A DNA stretch of 64,000 bases from NCBI GenBank assembly GCA_030374765.1, contig JARGXX010000016.1, positions 682,001 through 746,000 of the forward strand, written 5' to 3'. Positions 29,828 to 42,288 of the stretch are shown one piece after another. Source of the stretch: Agarophyton chilense (Eukaryota > Rhodophyta > Florideophyceae > Gracilariales > Gracilariaceae). The notes beneath the pieces were generated by a model that was not told the origin of the DNA, ran no database searches, and worked only from the letters and a program-made list of their open reading frames with translations. Numbering within the stretch: position 1 is the first letter of the stretch; the number at the start of each line of letters is the position of its first letter. Position numbers and translations under genes: made by a program.

Positions 29828-30311
29828 ACTCGTCCGTTTGCTTTTTACCGTCCTGTAATCGATTTCTGCCTTCCAATCCAACCTTTTTATCAAAGCCTAT
29901 TTCATCCTTATCCAAGACGCCGTCATCATCTTCGGCGTCGATGACGTCTTCGTCCACTTCTTCCAACTCCTCTTCTTCTTCCTCGTCTTCCTCTTCGTCC
30001 TCTTCGTCTTCTTCTTCCAGTTCTTCTTCTTCTATTTCCTCGTCCTCCGCGCCCTCATCACCCCCTACTGGTCGTTCGTCCTCATCTGAATCTTCATCAT
30101 TGTCCTCGTCCAAAACATTGTCATGGCCCTGACTATAACTATCCTCTTCCCTTGCTTGCGAATCATCGTCTTCAAATACCTCCGAATCATTGGATGCTAC
30201 TCGTACATCATCATGAGCCGTATTTTCGGAGTCGTAACCGGACCCAGCTCCTTGGAATAATTGATGCTGCACTTCTTTAAGCGGAATTTCTTCACCATCG
30301 GAGTCTTCCAT
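29235..30311 (-). CDS. Highly acidic protein with conserved C-terminal module
   Basis: Encodes 358 residues. The first two thirds are dominated by Asp and Glu, including one run of over 15 aspartates encoded by a GTC-strand microsatellite. A DDVPLAT motif occurs twice (about 202 and 230). A lysine/arginine/serine-rich stretch (about 240-300) follows, and then a compact C-terminal module of about 50 residues beginning NDPLRLFYQSMYKEK and containing ENWCLRNGLL. That last module resembles a short conserved domain ending uncharacterised plant and animal proteins (pattern DPLRxFYxSL...WCxxHGL); this is from memory and should be checked. Acid-plus-basic composition suggests a nuclear protein, for example binding histones or ribosomal proteins; inference only. 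Confidence 0.65.
29717..29828. repeat. GTC trinucleotide microsatellite encoding poly-Asp
   Basis: A nearly pure gtc/gtt run that encodes aspartates on the minus strand. It also opens spurious poly-Val and poly-Arg/Ser frames on the plus strand. Confidence 0.9.
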
Positions 30312-30560
30312 TTCAATGATGTCTACCTTCGGCGCTCAGGAGTCAAACTCTCAAGAGAAATCGAGAACTTGATGCGTTTGAAATTGGCGGTCAATTGTTG
30401 CTCCACCAAACGTATTTTTCCTAGGAGCAGCAATACGCGGTAGGTGGAGGAGCTATATGAGGCCAGAATTACAACATGGATAATTTTTGTAAACTTTGTC
30501 AATTTCCTTAAAGTTTTTTCCTAAACGTTGTCAACACTTTTCTTCTCTGGCGTCAACCTC

Positions 30561-30569
30561 AAAGATCAC
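30561..30569. repeat. MULE target-site duplication, left copy
   Basis: The 9 bases aaagatcac directly precede the left terminal inverted repeat and are repeated exactly at 59549-59557 directly after the right one. Nine bases is the usual size for Mutator-like elements. Confidence 0.9.
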
Positions 30570-30857
30570 GGTAAAAGGCCAAAATACACGACGTCTGGTA
30601 TGTATGAAATAGACTAGATTTAGACCAATTAAAATTCTGGCCGCATTTCAGATACCGTACAATGCACCGTGGCCCCCAACTCGGAGTGCGCTCTCTGAGC
30701 TCGCATGGCGCTCTTTGCGCATATGCGTATCAGGCCAATCACACATCGTCCACATCGTCCCACATCGTCCTCGCTCTCTCCTCGTCCAATGCGCAAGCCG
30801 ACCGCAACTCGAACTCCTTCTCCCCAAATCACTTCGCGCCAAGTCCTCGCCATGTAG
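30570..30857 (+). repeat. MULE left terminal inverted repeat
   Basis: Begins ggtaaaaggccaaaatac. Its reverse complement ends the element at 59548 (ggcaaaaggcc on that strand). About 16 substitutions separate the two 288-bp arms. Confidence 0.9.
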
Positions 30858-31329
30858 ATGACGTCCACTTTCCAGCCATATTTCAAAACTTTTGGCGCAA
30901 TTTTGGCGCTCAATAAACTGAGCTCACTGTGCCGCTCAATATTGTATTCCCCACCACCCCAATCCGTATCGTATCGAAAAAACTGAATCCTTTTATTCCT
31001 TGTTACCCGTTTCATATCGATTCTACACTACAAAAACTCTTTCATTTCCTAAACAAATGCATAAAAAAAAAAAAGATATAGAAAACAGGCTGTTTCTGAA
31101 CCTTTTATTCTAACCATTCTAACATTTTTTTTTCTGTGAAATAGAAGATGTTCTTGAACTGTTTTGTAGAAGTCATGGAAAAGAAGGTGTTTCCAAAATA
31201 TGTGTTGAGTTGTACAAGAACCCGTAAAAGTATGGTAAACTCCAGTTAACATCTTCCAAGCTGCGGTTTTTAGTTGTCCACTGACACGTCTAAGACATTG
31301 TCGAAGCAGAGGAACGTGAAGCAAGTCCT
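30858..31329. other. MULE subterminal sequence, no gene
   Basis: AT-rich stretch with poly(A)/poly(T) runs between the left inverted repeat and the protease region. No domain-bearing frame. Confidence 0.4.
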
Positions 31330-32543
31330 GTGTCCTTTGTTCACAGTTCGAACAAGACCGCCTACCTGTGCAGTGATCTTATCACTTCTGCTCTGATGAA
31401 CATGGAGCCCAAACCAGGAGTTTTTATCTGTCCCTGTGACACAGGCACATCTCTAACAAGCTACGCAAACAGGATGGAGACAGGACGGATGACTTCCAAA
31501 GAAATTGTAGAACTGATACTGAGTCCGCTATCTAAATCGCTCTCAAGGATTACTACGGGCACAAAATGCGCCATTCAAACTGTAGTGGTCCCTTTGAACC
31601 TCTCAAATCAGCATTAGGGGGTTCTCGTTGGACAGAAGTCGCCTGGAAGTAGGTCGAAGAAAAGGAAAAAGCCTACAGTTTTCTTCGGAGACAGTTTACG
31701 CTGGAAATGCCCGGAGCAAGTTCTACTTCTATTCAAGCGAGCGTTTGAATGTACTATTTTGAATGGAGAGGTTTCTGCAGTTTTGTCGAAGAAGAAATTT
31801 ATGCTTGACATAAAACAGTACCCTCTGAAGAAAGATCGACATAGCTGTGGGTGTTATGTGATATCCGCAACGGCTGAATTCGCTGCGGATCGAGGGTTTG
31901 CGCCAGGTCGAAGTTTTTCGCACGGCTTCAGCCCTGCTTTATCCGAGCGTTATAGGTGGATGGCCATCAGGAGTCGTATAGTTCACATTCTTATGGCCTA
32001 CGAGTTCTACGAAGGAAAAGAAGTTTCCGAGACTATGCTGCAGGACTACCGCTTAAATCACCGTCGTCATATCTATCAAACTCGAGAGCAGGGAAAGTCC
32101 CGCTTGAAGAAGATCCGCAGCCCGGGTAGGGAACGAGGTGATATGATTCTGACGAAGAGAAAGGCGACTGAATTTCCCTCACAAGCTGTATCAGCGATAT
32201 ATTCAGACAGCGCCGCAGCTACTCTCCGGGGACGCGATCATCATGAAGATGTAGACAACGTAGCGAAGAGGGAGCGGATGAAAAAACCGTCCGACATCGA
32301 TATTGTGTTGCGCATGCAAGACGATGAGCAACTCAAGGACTTGATTGTGCGGATGATTGAGGGAAATGAGAAGGAGCGGTCGTCGCAATGTCATCGAGAC
32401 ATTAAGGAACATGTTCGGAGCAAGAATGACCTCTTCAATACATGCTTGTCTCCCCTCCTGCGAAGGAGGTCTACTCGAACAGTGAAGTTTCTGGATAGTT
32501 CTGACGTTGTTCATTCAATTATGGATCAAGTCCTTGATGAAGT
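31330..32543 (+). pseudogene. MULE-encoded Ulp1-like (C48) cysteine protease, degenerate
   Basis: One frame runs from 31330 to the retroelement insertion point, with a single TAG at 31615-31617. Family landmarks are VVVPLNLSNQH (catalytic His region), VFFGDSLRW (catalytic Asp region, as in the G-D-S-L of plant MULE proteases), and KDRHSCGCYV (catalytic Cys with the usual Q/D...SCG context). In intact relatives the His is followed by Trp; here that codon is TAG instead of TGG, a one-base change. The C-terminal 150 residues are charged and have no recognised domain. Ulp1-type proteases cut SUMO or ubiquitin-like tags. Why MULEs carry them is unknown. The 3' end is cut by element A. Confidence 0.7.
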
Positions 32544-33210
32544 TGTAGTATTTTACTATGTCGGGGAATCCGATAGGATGATTTTTCGCGAAGTCGCGGT
32601 TGGAACTCATAAGTGAGTGATGTCATCAAACTTGTGATATGAAACGGCACACCGCGTAGAATGCCAGGAGGCAGGGTACATTAGTGGAACACGTGGTATC
32701 ACGAGTGGACTGGCTTGCAACGGCGCATGTAGTGGCGATCCACGTGGCAGGTTTTACTACCCTTTGTAGCTAGACGTCCATTAGGGACCATACCCATACT
32801 GTGGTTTGGCTAAGTGGCTGACCACGGGGTATTATTTATATATTTATTTGGGCACTCACCCTGGCACACAGTATATAGTGCACCAGAGGTGAGCGCCGAC
32901 TCCAAGTAAAGGAGACAACAGGGGCATCATGACTATTCTGTTCCTCGCTTAGGACTCCTTAACCGGAGATCCGGACGAGCTATAATAGATAGTCAGCCCC
33001 CAACCACTTCTCGAGCCGTCTCGTACCTACGTTCCCTCAACGTTTTACAGTTGCACTGTTCACCCTCGCTGGCGAGTAGTGGCCTTACACCCCACTTCCA
33101 GCTCGCTGGTGTTGTAGCTCTACCACCCCTTTTACTTCTCCGCAAGCGACCCATCGGCAGTCCGAACGCTGTCGCAGGTGTCTGCTCTCTCCGTTAGAGC
33201 GGATACGACA
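32544..33210 (+). repeat. Element A 5' LTR
   Basis: 667 bp, starts tgtagtattt and ends tacgaca (TG...CA). Contains TATA-like tttatatattt near 32835 and tataatag near 32980. Confidence 0.9.
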
Positions 33211-33212
33211 AG

Positions 33213-33230
33213 TGGTCTCCCGACTTAGAA
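33213..33230 (+). other. Element A primer-binding site
   Basis: tggtctcccgacttagaa, two bases after the LTR, complementary to a tRNA 3' end (…GGGAGACCA). The same 18 bases follow the element B 5' LTR. Which tRNA this is cannot be told here. Confidence 0.75.
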
Positions 33231-33437
33231 CCACTGTGGTCAGCTGCACTGAACAATTCGTTCCTGGAACGTGGAATCGATATCGATACTTGGAAGAAGT
33301 GGAATCACTACAGTTATTGATTATCAAACCACCTCCGGCAATTGCGGAATTCATCGTGGTTGAACACGTGGTTTAACACGTGGTCGAAAAGTCGAAGACA
33401 CCATTTGGTTCGCACCTGGACTTAGGTTTGGTCTAGG

Positions 33438-35532
33438 ATGCCGAAGAACCGAAGCCAGTCGAGTACTGGTCGCCCCGGTCTTGCGGGACCACCCCCGAAA
33501 CCGAGGCTCTCCTCATCTGTTGAAGCCGGAGAGCGGCTGTATCGTCAAGCGATGTCGCGCTCACGCTCGGTGAATGATGAACGAGATCTCTCGGATGTAC
33601 CGGCCCCTGCGGCAGCGGCAGTCACGCCCACCACAGAAGCCGTAGTTGACCCTGAGGTCGTCGGACCTCAAGAAGAGGATGACTTGGGCAGGGAAGTGCG
33701 TCGTCTCAAGTCTGAGTGAAGCGCTTCGCGTGTGCGCATGGTTGCGTTGGAATCGCAGATCTCTGCTCTTATCGCTGATGTCGAACAGTTACGCAGTGCG
33801 CATCAAGCACTCGTTCGTCAAGACGATGGGAGGCAGGTCTCTGCATCAGTGAAAACAATACGTGAGGATTTGAACCATCTACTGGAGAGGTACGGGAATA
33901 CGCCCGATGCGCTACCTGGCTTAACCGTGGATGTAGAGGAAGTCCTCACTCGAGTTTACCCTCGTTTAGAACGCCTGGAGGCGGCAGTTCATGCGCAGAC
34001 TGCTGCTAAACCAGTCGTGCTGAGAAGCGGAAGTCCGCACGTGATTCGAGTGATGAATCGTCAAGTACGGAGGGTTTCAGTTCCAGTACTGATGATTCTG
34101 ATGATTCAGATACTTCAGATGACGACGACAGTGATGATGGTAATCGAAGGTCCCGATCTCGGAAGAAGAACACGTCTTCGTGATTAATGAGAAAAAAAGG
34201 CTCACCTTACAGAGGATTGAAGGTGCTCCCGTGCACGAATCCGCTTTATCGGAAGGTTCTGAATTACAGGTACTACCGTCTGAAGGTGAAGAGCAAGAAG
34301 CGCTCAGGACGCGAAACCGCGAAGGTGAAGGATCACATCAAACGATTGAAGATCGGCCTTAATGATTTAACATTTGATGGGAAAACCCCCATTCTCGTTA
34401 TCGAGTTTCTCACTCGATTCGTTGCCGAAGCAGACACTGTAGAGATGAGTGAACCACAGGCATTTGTGCCTTTATCACACTTCCTGAAGGGTTTTGCTTT
34501 AGAGCAGTATCGTTCCGTATGCGTATCATTTACAGCCGATGAAGGCGGCGTTACCTCATGGCCAGAGGCGGTGCAGTATTTGCTGCGCAGTTACGCGACT
34601 TCAAACGCGATACGTCAGGCGATCCTGGACCTAAGGGATGCGACCCAAAAGCCTGAGGAGGTCGAAGCTGAGTACAGCTCAAGGCTTAACAAAGCTTCAG
34701 TCCGCTGTGGAAACGTCCACTCGACGGAGGACAAGATTAACTTGTACATCGACGGGCTGGACCCGAGCATCAAGTCGTTGGTATCTCGATATCGATAGAA
34801 GCATGGAAGAGTCTCCTTTTTGGAGTTAGTTCAGTTTGCAAAAGCTGAAGGAGATGCGGCCAGAGCGCGTGGTAGCCCCCGTCGTTCCGTGGCTTTTGGA
34901 ACCTCAATGGGTAAGGAGAAGATCTCCGCCAGAGTTAATCAGCGCAGCAAACTGCTACATCTGGAATCTCCAGTTGACTCACGAGATTCGTCGTTGGCAC
35001 CCAAAGGGAGTGACTCGCATGAGGAGGCGGTCCATTTAATGGAATATACGGACTCTTCTGTACCTACAGTGGATCTCCCACACTCGGAGTCTCAGGACGA
35101 GGAAGCCCTAATGGCTATGGAGGGCCGTCGCCCTATGTACCGTCCCTACACGGTGCCACCACAAGGAGGTTTTAAGAACGGGACACCCGGATGGGTGGAT
35201 ACTCGCACGGCATACCGTTCACAACCTATGTTGACCAACCGTCGTGACGGTTTAATTTGTTATTCATGTTATGGAAAACACCATTTGAGTGCAGAATGCA
35301 CGCTTCCTGCAAAGGATCTGAATCGTATCATGACGAATTATGAAGCACTCTCAGAAGAGGAAAGGAGCCGCGTACCGGCGGGCATGTATTGGAAAGCCAA
35401 AATTTGGTTTTCTCAGACACCAATGCGCCGGACGGACAAGCCAGTTGCTCAGAATGCTGAAGTGTTACAACCCGGAACCCCGGTAGGAAGAGGCGCCTTT
35501 GAGGCGAACAAGCCGGTGCAACCGGAAAACTA
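33438..35532 (+). other. Element A Gag-like region
   Basis: Includes a central capsid-like domain similar to that of element B (ILVIEFLTRFVAEADTVEMSE) and, near the C-terminus, a zinc knuckle of CX2CX4HX4C spacing (CYSCYGKHHLSAEC). It is a fossil part and not whole. Confidence 0.75.
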
Positions 35533-35574
35533 AGTGAGGGAGCCCCTAGGGGGTCGGCACTAGTCGATCCCGTA

Positions 35575-38500
35575 GTGCTGACCAGGGAGAGCTCGCCTCC
35601 CTGCTCCCGCGCTTGGAAGCCCAAGATTCTCTTGAGGCCTCAGAAATTTCCGCCGTACGCAATCAATCCGCCGGACGGAAAGCGAGTACAGTTTGACTGT
35701 GAGTTACATCGTCCTTGGAGACGTTATACTTGCCCGTCAAAACGGGAAAGTTACCTCATGGTAGTGTCTAAAAGAAGCTATAAGGTCTATGCCGACATCG
35801 GCTCTGACAGGAATCTGTTATCTCGTCGATTGGCTATCCTGGACACAGTTGCTGGTCCGAACTTTATACGGGAATCAGAGCTCGCTCCTGCTGAATTAGA
35901 ACGTATTCGATACGGTCCTTTACCGGACATCCGGGATGCCAACAAAAATGCTGTGAAGACACTGGGAACAGTTCGACTCGTGGTGCGTTTGGGACGCTTT
36001 GTAGTCCTAGTCGTCTTCATCGTCTGTACGACGTTAGCTGCACCAGTGGTACTGGGATTTGATCATTGCGACAAGTTTGTCGAAGCCATTCGCCCGCGAA
36101 GAAAACTAGTGGAACTAGATGATGGATCAATGGTACCAATTGTTCGCAAGCCAATGCGTCGTTGCCCCGAAGCACCTCCACTTCCACCATCTATGGAATA
36201 CGGTAAATCCCGAGGACTTGTCTCGCCGAGGATTCGAGTAGCGAAGAGTGCCATGCTGAAGGCGCAAACCCAAACTTGGGTTCAAGTAAGAACAGAACGA
36301 CACGGACTCGTGGTAATTCAACCGAATACTCGGATGTACGAATCCCGTGGATTGCTAGTCGATAACGGCATTGTTCAGGTTGATCCTGGTAGCCCCTTTT
36401 GGATACTAGTGAGTAACTTCGCCGATAACGATTATCATATACCGAAGAATCAGGTCGTTGCAACAGCTTTGCCTCATCCCACAGTGGTGGTCCCTACTCA
36501 TATTTGTATTGCAGAAGTATTGGGATTAACCCATGTCGGTGACACAGACGAAGAACTGCAAACTCCGTCTGGAGATCAATTGCAAACGGCAAAGGATCCA
36601 GAGAGCCTGGTCGATGAGCTAGACTTAGCACATGTGTCGGAACACTACAGAGCGAAGATCAGGTCTATGCTGAAGAAGTATACATCCATGTAGAGTGGAA
36701 AACTAGGAGACATCTCCGCTACGGAACACCACATTGATTTGGTCCCAGGGTCACGACCCATCTCCCAACCACCCTACAGAGCGGGACCGCGAACTCGCCA
36801 AGTCGAGGAGGAGAATGTCAGCAAAATGCTGGAAGAAGGAGTAATCGAAGCAGCTCAATCTGCTTGGGCCTCACCAGTGGTGCTGGTTCCAAAACCTGAT
36901 GGTTCTTTACGATTCTGCATCGATTATCGAAAACTGAACGCAGTTACAGTTCGGGATACATACCCGTTTCCTCGAATGGACGAGTATATTGACAGCTTAG
37001 GAGAAGCGAACGTGTTCACCACGTTGGACGCCAACTCTGGCTATTGGCAGGTGCCTGTAGCGGAAGAAGACCAAGACAAGACCCCATTTGCATGTAACGC
37101 CGGTCTCTACCGTTTCAAAAGGATGCCCTTTGGCTTAACGAATGCATCGGCTACTTTCCAGCGTACTCTGGACATCTTGCTCTCAAGATACAAGTGGAAG
37201 ACTTGTTAAGTCTATTTGGACGATGTGATGATCTTTTCCCAGGATGTGGAAAGCCATTTAAGGCATGTCGAGGAGATCCTCCAAGCAGTACAGAGCGCAG
37301 GTATCACCTTGAAGTTCAAGAAATGCGAATGGTTCGCTGGCACCGTCCGGTACTTAGGACACGTGATCAAACCGGGACAGCTTGCCATTCAAGAGGCACA
37401 AACAGTGGCTCTCCGCGAAGTACAACCTCCGTCGACGCAGAAGCAATTGCGTTCTTTCCTCGGCTTGTGCAACGTCTACCGACGATTCGTGCCGCGATAC
37501 TCGCATATAGCGGCACCGCTCAACGCAAAGCTGCGTAAAGGAAAACCAGTACAGCTGGAACAATTCAGACAAGCTGAAGTGGAAGCGTTCGACACGCTGA
37601 AGACAAAGATTATTACAGCCCCAGTCTTGGCGCTGCCCATCCCCAACCTGCCATACTCAGTGGATACCGACTCTAGCGAGTACCAAGTAGGGTGTGCCCT
37701 TTTTCAAACACACCCTGATGGTGAACGCAAACCCAGCTGAGAAGAAGTATTCAGTTTCAGAAAAGGAATGCCTTGCAATCGTTTGGGCTCTAACCACATT
37801 GCGACCGTATCTCCAAGGAGAACGTTTTACCGTCAACACGGATCATTCGTCTCTACGATGGTGACTGTCTATTACAGACCCGTCTGGTCGTCTCACACCA
37901 TGGCGCTTACGCCTTTCTGAATTCGATTTCGAAGTGAAGTATAAGAAGGGATTGGCCAATGTCCAAGCTGACGCGCTATCGCGACTCAAAACACTGGGCG
38001 AAACCCAAGGCGAAATCGATGAAGAGATACCTTTCTTCTACATGGAGACCCATTCACCATCTTTTGAAGAAGAGGAACAAGAGACCCTTGATGATTATTC
38101 GGATGCAGACCCGTTCCTTGCATTAGCAGACACTGACCCTTCAGTTCAACTCGAGCGAATCTCGTGCACTGAGCTCCTCAATGAGCAAGAAGCCCATACG
38201 TTTTGTGCGTCGATACGCTCTCGTCTTAACGGGGGGGAGGAGCTCCCCTTTTCACTCGATTCACGAAGAATACTGTTAAGACATGTCGAACAGCATGATC
38301 AAATCGTGATTCTACACGTCTTGAAGAGTCGAGTACTCCATCTGGTACACTACAGCAGGCTGTCTGGTCAACCAGGAGGAACGAAGTCGTTCATGACTCT
38401 AAGAAGAGATTTTTACTGGCCTACTTGGGCAATGGACTGCCAAGCTACAGTGAGGTTGTGTACAACATGTGCGAAGAATCGCGTGAAGCTTTACAGGAAG

Positions 38501-39640
38501 CGGAAACCGATGAAGTTATTCCAGGCATAAGCGCCTTTACAATACGTCAGTATCGACATCCTAGGGGAATTGATTCGCTCAAGGCGAGGTTATCGCTACC
38601 TATTGGTAATCACCGACCGCTTCTCGACGCTAGTGCGGACTGTGCCGCTGAAGTGGATAACCGCAATCGTAATCGGACAGGCGTTTATCAAACACTGGGT
38701 ATTTATATACGGACCACCAGAAGCTCTGCTATCGGTAATGAGAAGCAATTCGTTGCGAAGTTCTTTCAGAATGTTTGCCGCATTATGGGCATTCGAAATG
38801 TGTTTACCACGACCTATCATCCGCAATACAACGGTCAGGTGGAGCGTTTCAGCCGCACGCTGATAGCAGCACTACGACACTACATCGCGGACCACCCGAA
38901 AGAATGGGACATGTTTACTGATACTCTGGGCTACGCGTACAATACGCAAGTGCATACCTCTACGAAGACGGCACCGTTCGACCTCGTGCTCTGACGTAAC
39001 CCTCCGGCTTTACCGGTTGCGCTCGACGACGAGACAGAATTGGACGCGCCCACCCCGGCTAAGTACCATCTGAAATGGAGGAATGACCTGAAGGTCAGAG
39101 CAGAAGAAGCCGCTAAAGAGTTATCAAAGACGCAAGCTCGCTATAAGCGAAACTATGACGCCAGAAGGCGAAGAGGAAATCCGGAAATCCGAGTAGGAAG
39201 TCACGTCTTCGTGCGAGTTTAAAGACCGGACAAACAGGAAGAATCTCGTCATAAGTTGTTGCCGATAGCGGCTGGACCCTTCAAAGTGGTGGACCTTGAT
39301 GAAGACACAGTGGTCATCAAGACAGGTGAAGACGTTGAACGTGTAACGCGCGATCTCATTGAAGTCGCGCCTGACCCGCAAGTGGAAGTACATGTATCTG
39401 GTAGAGCAAAGGAGGCAAGTGCGACGGAACGTCAAGGCAAAAGCCCAAGTGACTCTGGAGAGAGTGAACCGCCACTACTGGCTCGAGCGGAGGAGAAAGC
39501 TCCTGATCTCCCACCGCCGGCGGTTTTGTACGCCAATCACGGACAGGTTCCGAAGTATCGGGATATGCCCCGTGGCCCGCCCACACCCGTAAGTACAGAA
39601 ATGGAACCTGAAAGCAGGAAAGATGTTTTGGAATTAGGCC
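35575..39640 (+). other. Element A Pol-like region (protease, RT, RNase H, integrase)
   Basis: Order of domains: aspartic-protease-like segment (around 35.8 kb); reverse transcriptase (36.7-37.3 kb: LVPKPDGSLRFCIDYRKLN and a YLDD-type site); RNase H (37.6-38.0 kb); integrase zinc region (38.3-38.5 kb: RRDFYWP, CTTCAKN) and catalytic core (to about 39.0 kb: TYHPQYNGQVERF). This is the Ty3/gypsy order. Fossil, with several breaks. Confidence 0.85.
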
Positions 39641-40084
39641 CCAAGGACTTGGAAACGAGTGCACGCTAACACGCGCCGTTGCCGCTTCAGGCTGAACCGT
39701 CAGGTGAAGCACCACTCGCTGTTCCGCCGATATCGGCTCCCATCCTTCGTGGGCAGGAAGAAAAAGAGGTATCGCCTCCTGTTGTGGTGCAAGCACCATC
39801 ATCCACCCAACAGCGGTCAGAATCGGATAAACCGAAGGAAGTTCATCCACGAATGGAATTGAGAAGTAGCAAGAAGTACGCTTCTATGAAACCTGGAAAA
39901 CAGGATAGCTCTTTATCTGAGAAAGGTTCTCAAGGAATGACTACACTGCCCCTGCGGGCAGAACGACAGTTAGTCGACGAGCGAACGCTTAGCGACGCGG
40001 AGACTCCTAACACAGAGACGCTTGGGTCAGCCCTAATGCATTTCAAACCTGTTAACAGTAGTCTCGCGCCAACAGCAAAAGCAT

Positions 40085-40320
40085 TGGGAAACGCCCAGGA
40101 ATATGATATGGATCGAATATGTGAACATGGCGAGCATGAAGATACCAGAGAATTACTGTATCGAGTCCGTTGGTACAGTTTTCCTCCGGAAGCGGATACG
40201 TGGGAACCTATAGCTCATATCCCCCGTTCGCAGCTCGTGCGATATCATCGACGCATGCGATTACCACTCCCCAGGGAGATTGACTCCTCGATAGTCGGGC
40301 TCATGGGCACATCCCATTTC
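40085..40320 (+). other. Element A chromodomain
   Basis: Residues such as YDMDRICEHGE, LLYRVRWYSFPPEADTWEP and LVRYHRRM match the chromodomain pattern (three strands plus helix) at the end of Pol in chromoviruses, where it can direct integration to marked chromatin. Confidence 0.8.
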
Positions 40321-40333
40321 TAAGTATGGGCTA

Positions 40334-40570
40334 CCAAGGTAGTAAAAACTCGAAAGGCGAGAAGAATACAAGAATTCATGTGGAAGAAAAGTGAAAACAG
40401 GCAAGCACAGGACATTTAGTGATTATCACCTAGGAAGAACTCGAGAAGCAAGAAGAGATGATTGAAGAACTCGAGAAGCGAGAAGGGAAGTATGAAACTC
40501 GAGAAGCGAGAAGAAGAAGTTAAGAACTCGAGAAGCGAGAAAAGATGAAGACTAGAAGATAAGAAGGGAA
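40334..40570. repeat. Purine-rich repeats between pol and antisense frame, element A
   Basis: Five or so spaced copies of a motif like aactcgagaagcgagaag within an A/G-rich stretch. It lies between the 3' ends of two converging reading frames. Element B has an A/G-rich stretch at the same place. Confidence 0.8.
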
Positions 40571-40733
40571 CGTGAAGACACGAATTCACCGGAGTTTATT
40601 GGTATCAAGATATCACCGCAAGGGTGTTGACTAGGAGTCTTTTCTAGGATTATCGAAGAGGCGTGCGAGCACGCAGGTTCGCAAGAAGCTGTGCGCGATC
40701 ACCCTCAACTTGGTCCACGGGAAAGCCTGCTTC

Positions 40734-42288
40734 TTAGAGGAACTGTCTCAGCGGATCCAAGCCTGGATCTTCGACTGGCACTGCACTCGGTTGTTGGGTA
40801 AACCCATGAGAGTACTCTTGAGCAGCTCCCGCCGCTGCAGATTGATCGACGGAAGTCGCTACGCCTGCCAGCTCTGGCTCGTCCTCGTAACCGAGTTCAG
40901 CCTCAGCTCCCGGCGCTTCCTCATACGGTTCCTCTCCGTTCTCGGATGGAGTAGCATCGTACACGTATCCAGTAAGCTGGTTCGGTGGCATGTCACGCGG
41001 GTTCTCCCGAAGAAAGCGAGCCTGCTCAGAGGTGATCAACTGGCGCGTCCAGGGGTCGTACCAAACGAAATCTCCAGCACTTGCTGTTCGTCCAGGAGAA
41101 AGGTCGTAGTGTCTTTCACGGGTTCCGGGAGCGGATTGATCAGCTGGCACTCCAGACCAGTCGAAACTGTCGATTACATCCAAAAGATGGAGGAAGTCGG
41201 CATCGTTCGCGCTGGATCCCAGAACAGGGAATGATCGAGTTCTCTCGCATACTTTCGCGCTGTGGGCGACATGTACCAAACTCTATAGGTATCATAAGGA
41301 TCCCACAGGAGGAAGACGGCCATCTTGGCGATAAACTCGGTATAAACCACCGTCCAATATCCCGAGAACGGGTCGTTAACCAACGCGGACCCAATGTAGG
41401 AGATCGCCGGTGGGAGCTCCACAAGGCAACCACGAAGACTCTCGATCGCCGCCCAATGCTCCGGAATACCGATGTAGCGCCCGAAGCGCGCGTTCCGCCG
41501 GATGCGGTCAATCTCGATCATTTGATACGGCACCAAATAGCCCAAACGTGATCGAGTACGACGTTCCCAACGGGGATAATCCCAATAGGGAATGTCACGC
41601 TTTCGAAGGAAGCGGAACTCCGCACGGAGAAGAGGTTGCTTAAAGCAGGGAGCTGCATCACGCACACCGCGCACAGCGCGCCAACCGCTAACATCGACTT
41701 CAACGAGTGTCTCGATATACGAGTAACCTTCAGCGTCGGTACGGGCTTTCCAGGTATCTAGTTCCCAGTCCTGCGGGAGGAGAACCGTACTGATGAATTG
41801 GTGAAGACGCTGGTAAATCTGCTTGGTGAGCCGCGTACGGGCTTCGGACAAGGCTTCCGTTGAATATCGCGCAATCGCGTTGTCTGGCAAAGCAATATGG
41901 CTCGCCCAGTCGTCGCTATAAATCGCGTGTTCCAGAATACCGTCAGGGAAGTACCCACCGTGCACATACTGTTGTATCAACGCGTCATCGCGGATAGCAA
42001 CTGGATCAAACCAGGGCGCTTGCGCGAAAAGTTCAACGTTGTCGAGAGGATCTCGTCCATAGAAATCCGCAGGGTGCGGGTAGCTCCGCTGAGCACGACG
42101 AGAAGGAGCTCGAATCAGACCAGCAGAGGTGACGTAAGCCGCGTTCGGCATCGGAGCCACGGTTGGCTGAGGTAAAGGTACCAACCGGAATCCGGTGTAC
42201 GGGGTGGGGAACGAATGGTATGGACCGAGTTGAGCAGTGGGCTGCGACGCAGAACCAGCAGTGTTTGACGGAGCCCCGGAAGGCACAT
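40734..42288 (-). other. Element A antisense reading frame, conserved in element B
   Basis: Lies on the strand opposite gag-pol, between the chromodomain and the 3' LTR, and is cut at its 5' side by the insertion of element B. Protein-level similarity to the element B antisense frame is clear over most of its length, for example ERRTRSRLGYLVPY versus ERRSRSRFGFLVPY, LVELPPAISYIGS versus FAELPPCIYYIGS, and HLLWDAHDHFRIWY (B) versus FLLWDPYDTYRVWY. It is rich in Trp, Tyr, Arg and Pro with no recognised domain, zinc motif, signal peptide or membrane helix. Fossil copy, not whole. Function unknown. Confidence 0.7.
42284..42288. repeat. Element B target duplication (imperfect), left copy
   Basis: cacat before element B; caaat follows it at 54084-54088. 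The single mismatch makes this a probable rather than certain duplication. Confidence 0.55.

Noticed and set aside
29598-29893. Poly-Val, poly-Arg and poly-Thr frames
   Set aside because: They are other frames of the trinucleotide run that encodes poly-Asp in the acidic protein.
30629-31015. Open frames near 30.6-31.0 kb matching frames near 59.1-59.5 kb
   Set aside because: They lie in the MULE terminal inverted repeats; the match reflects repeat homology, not a gene.
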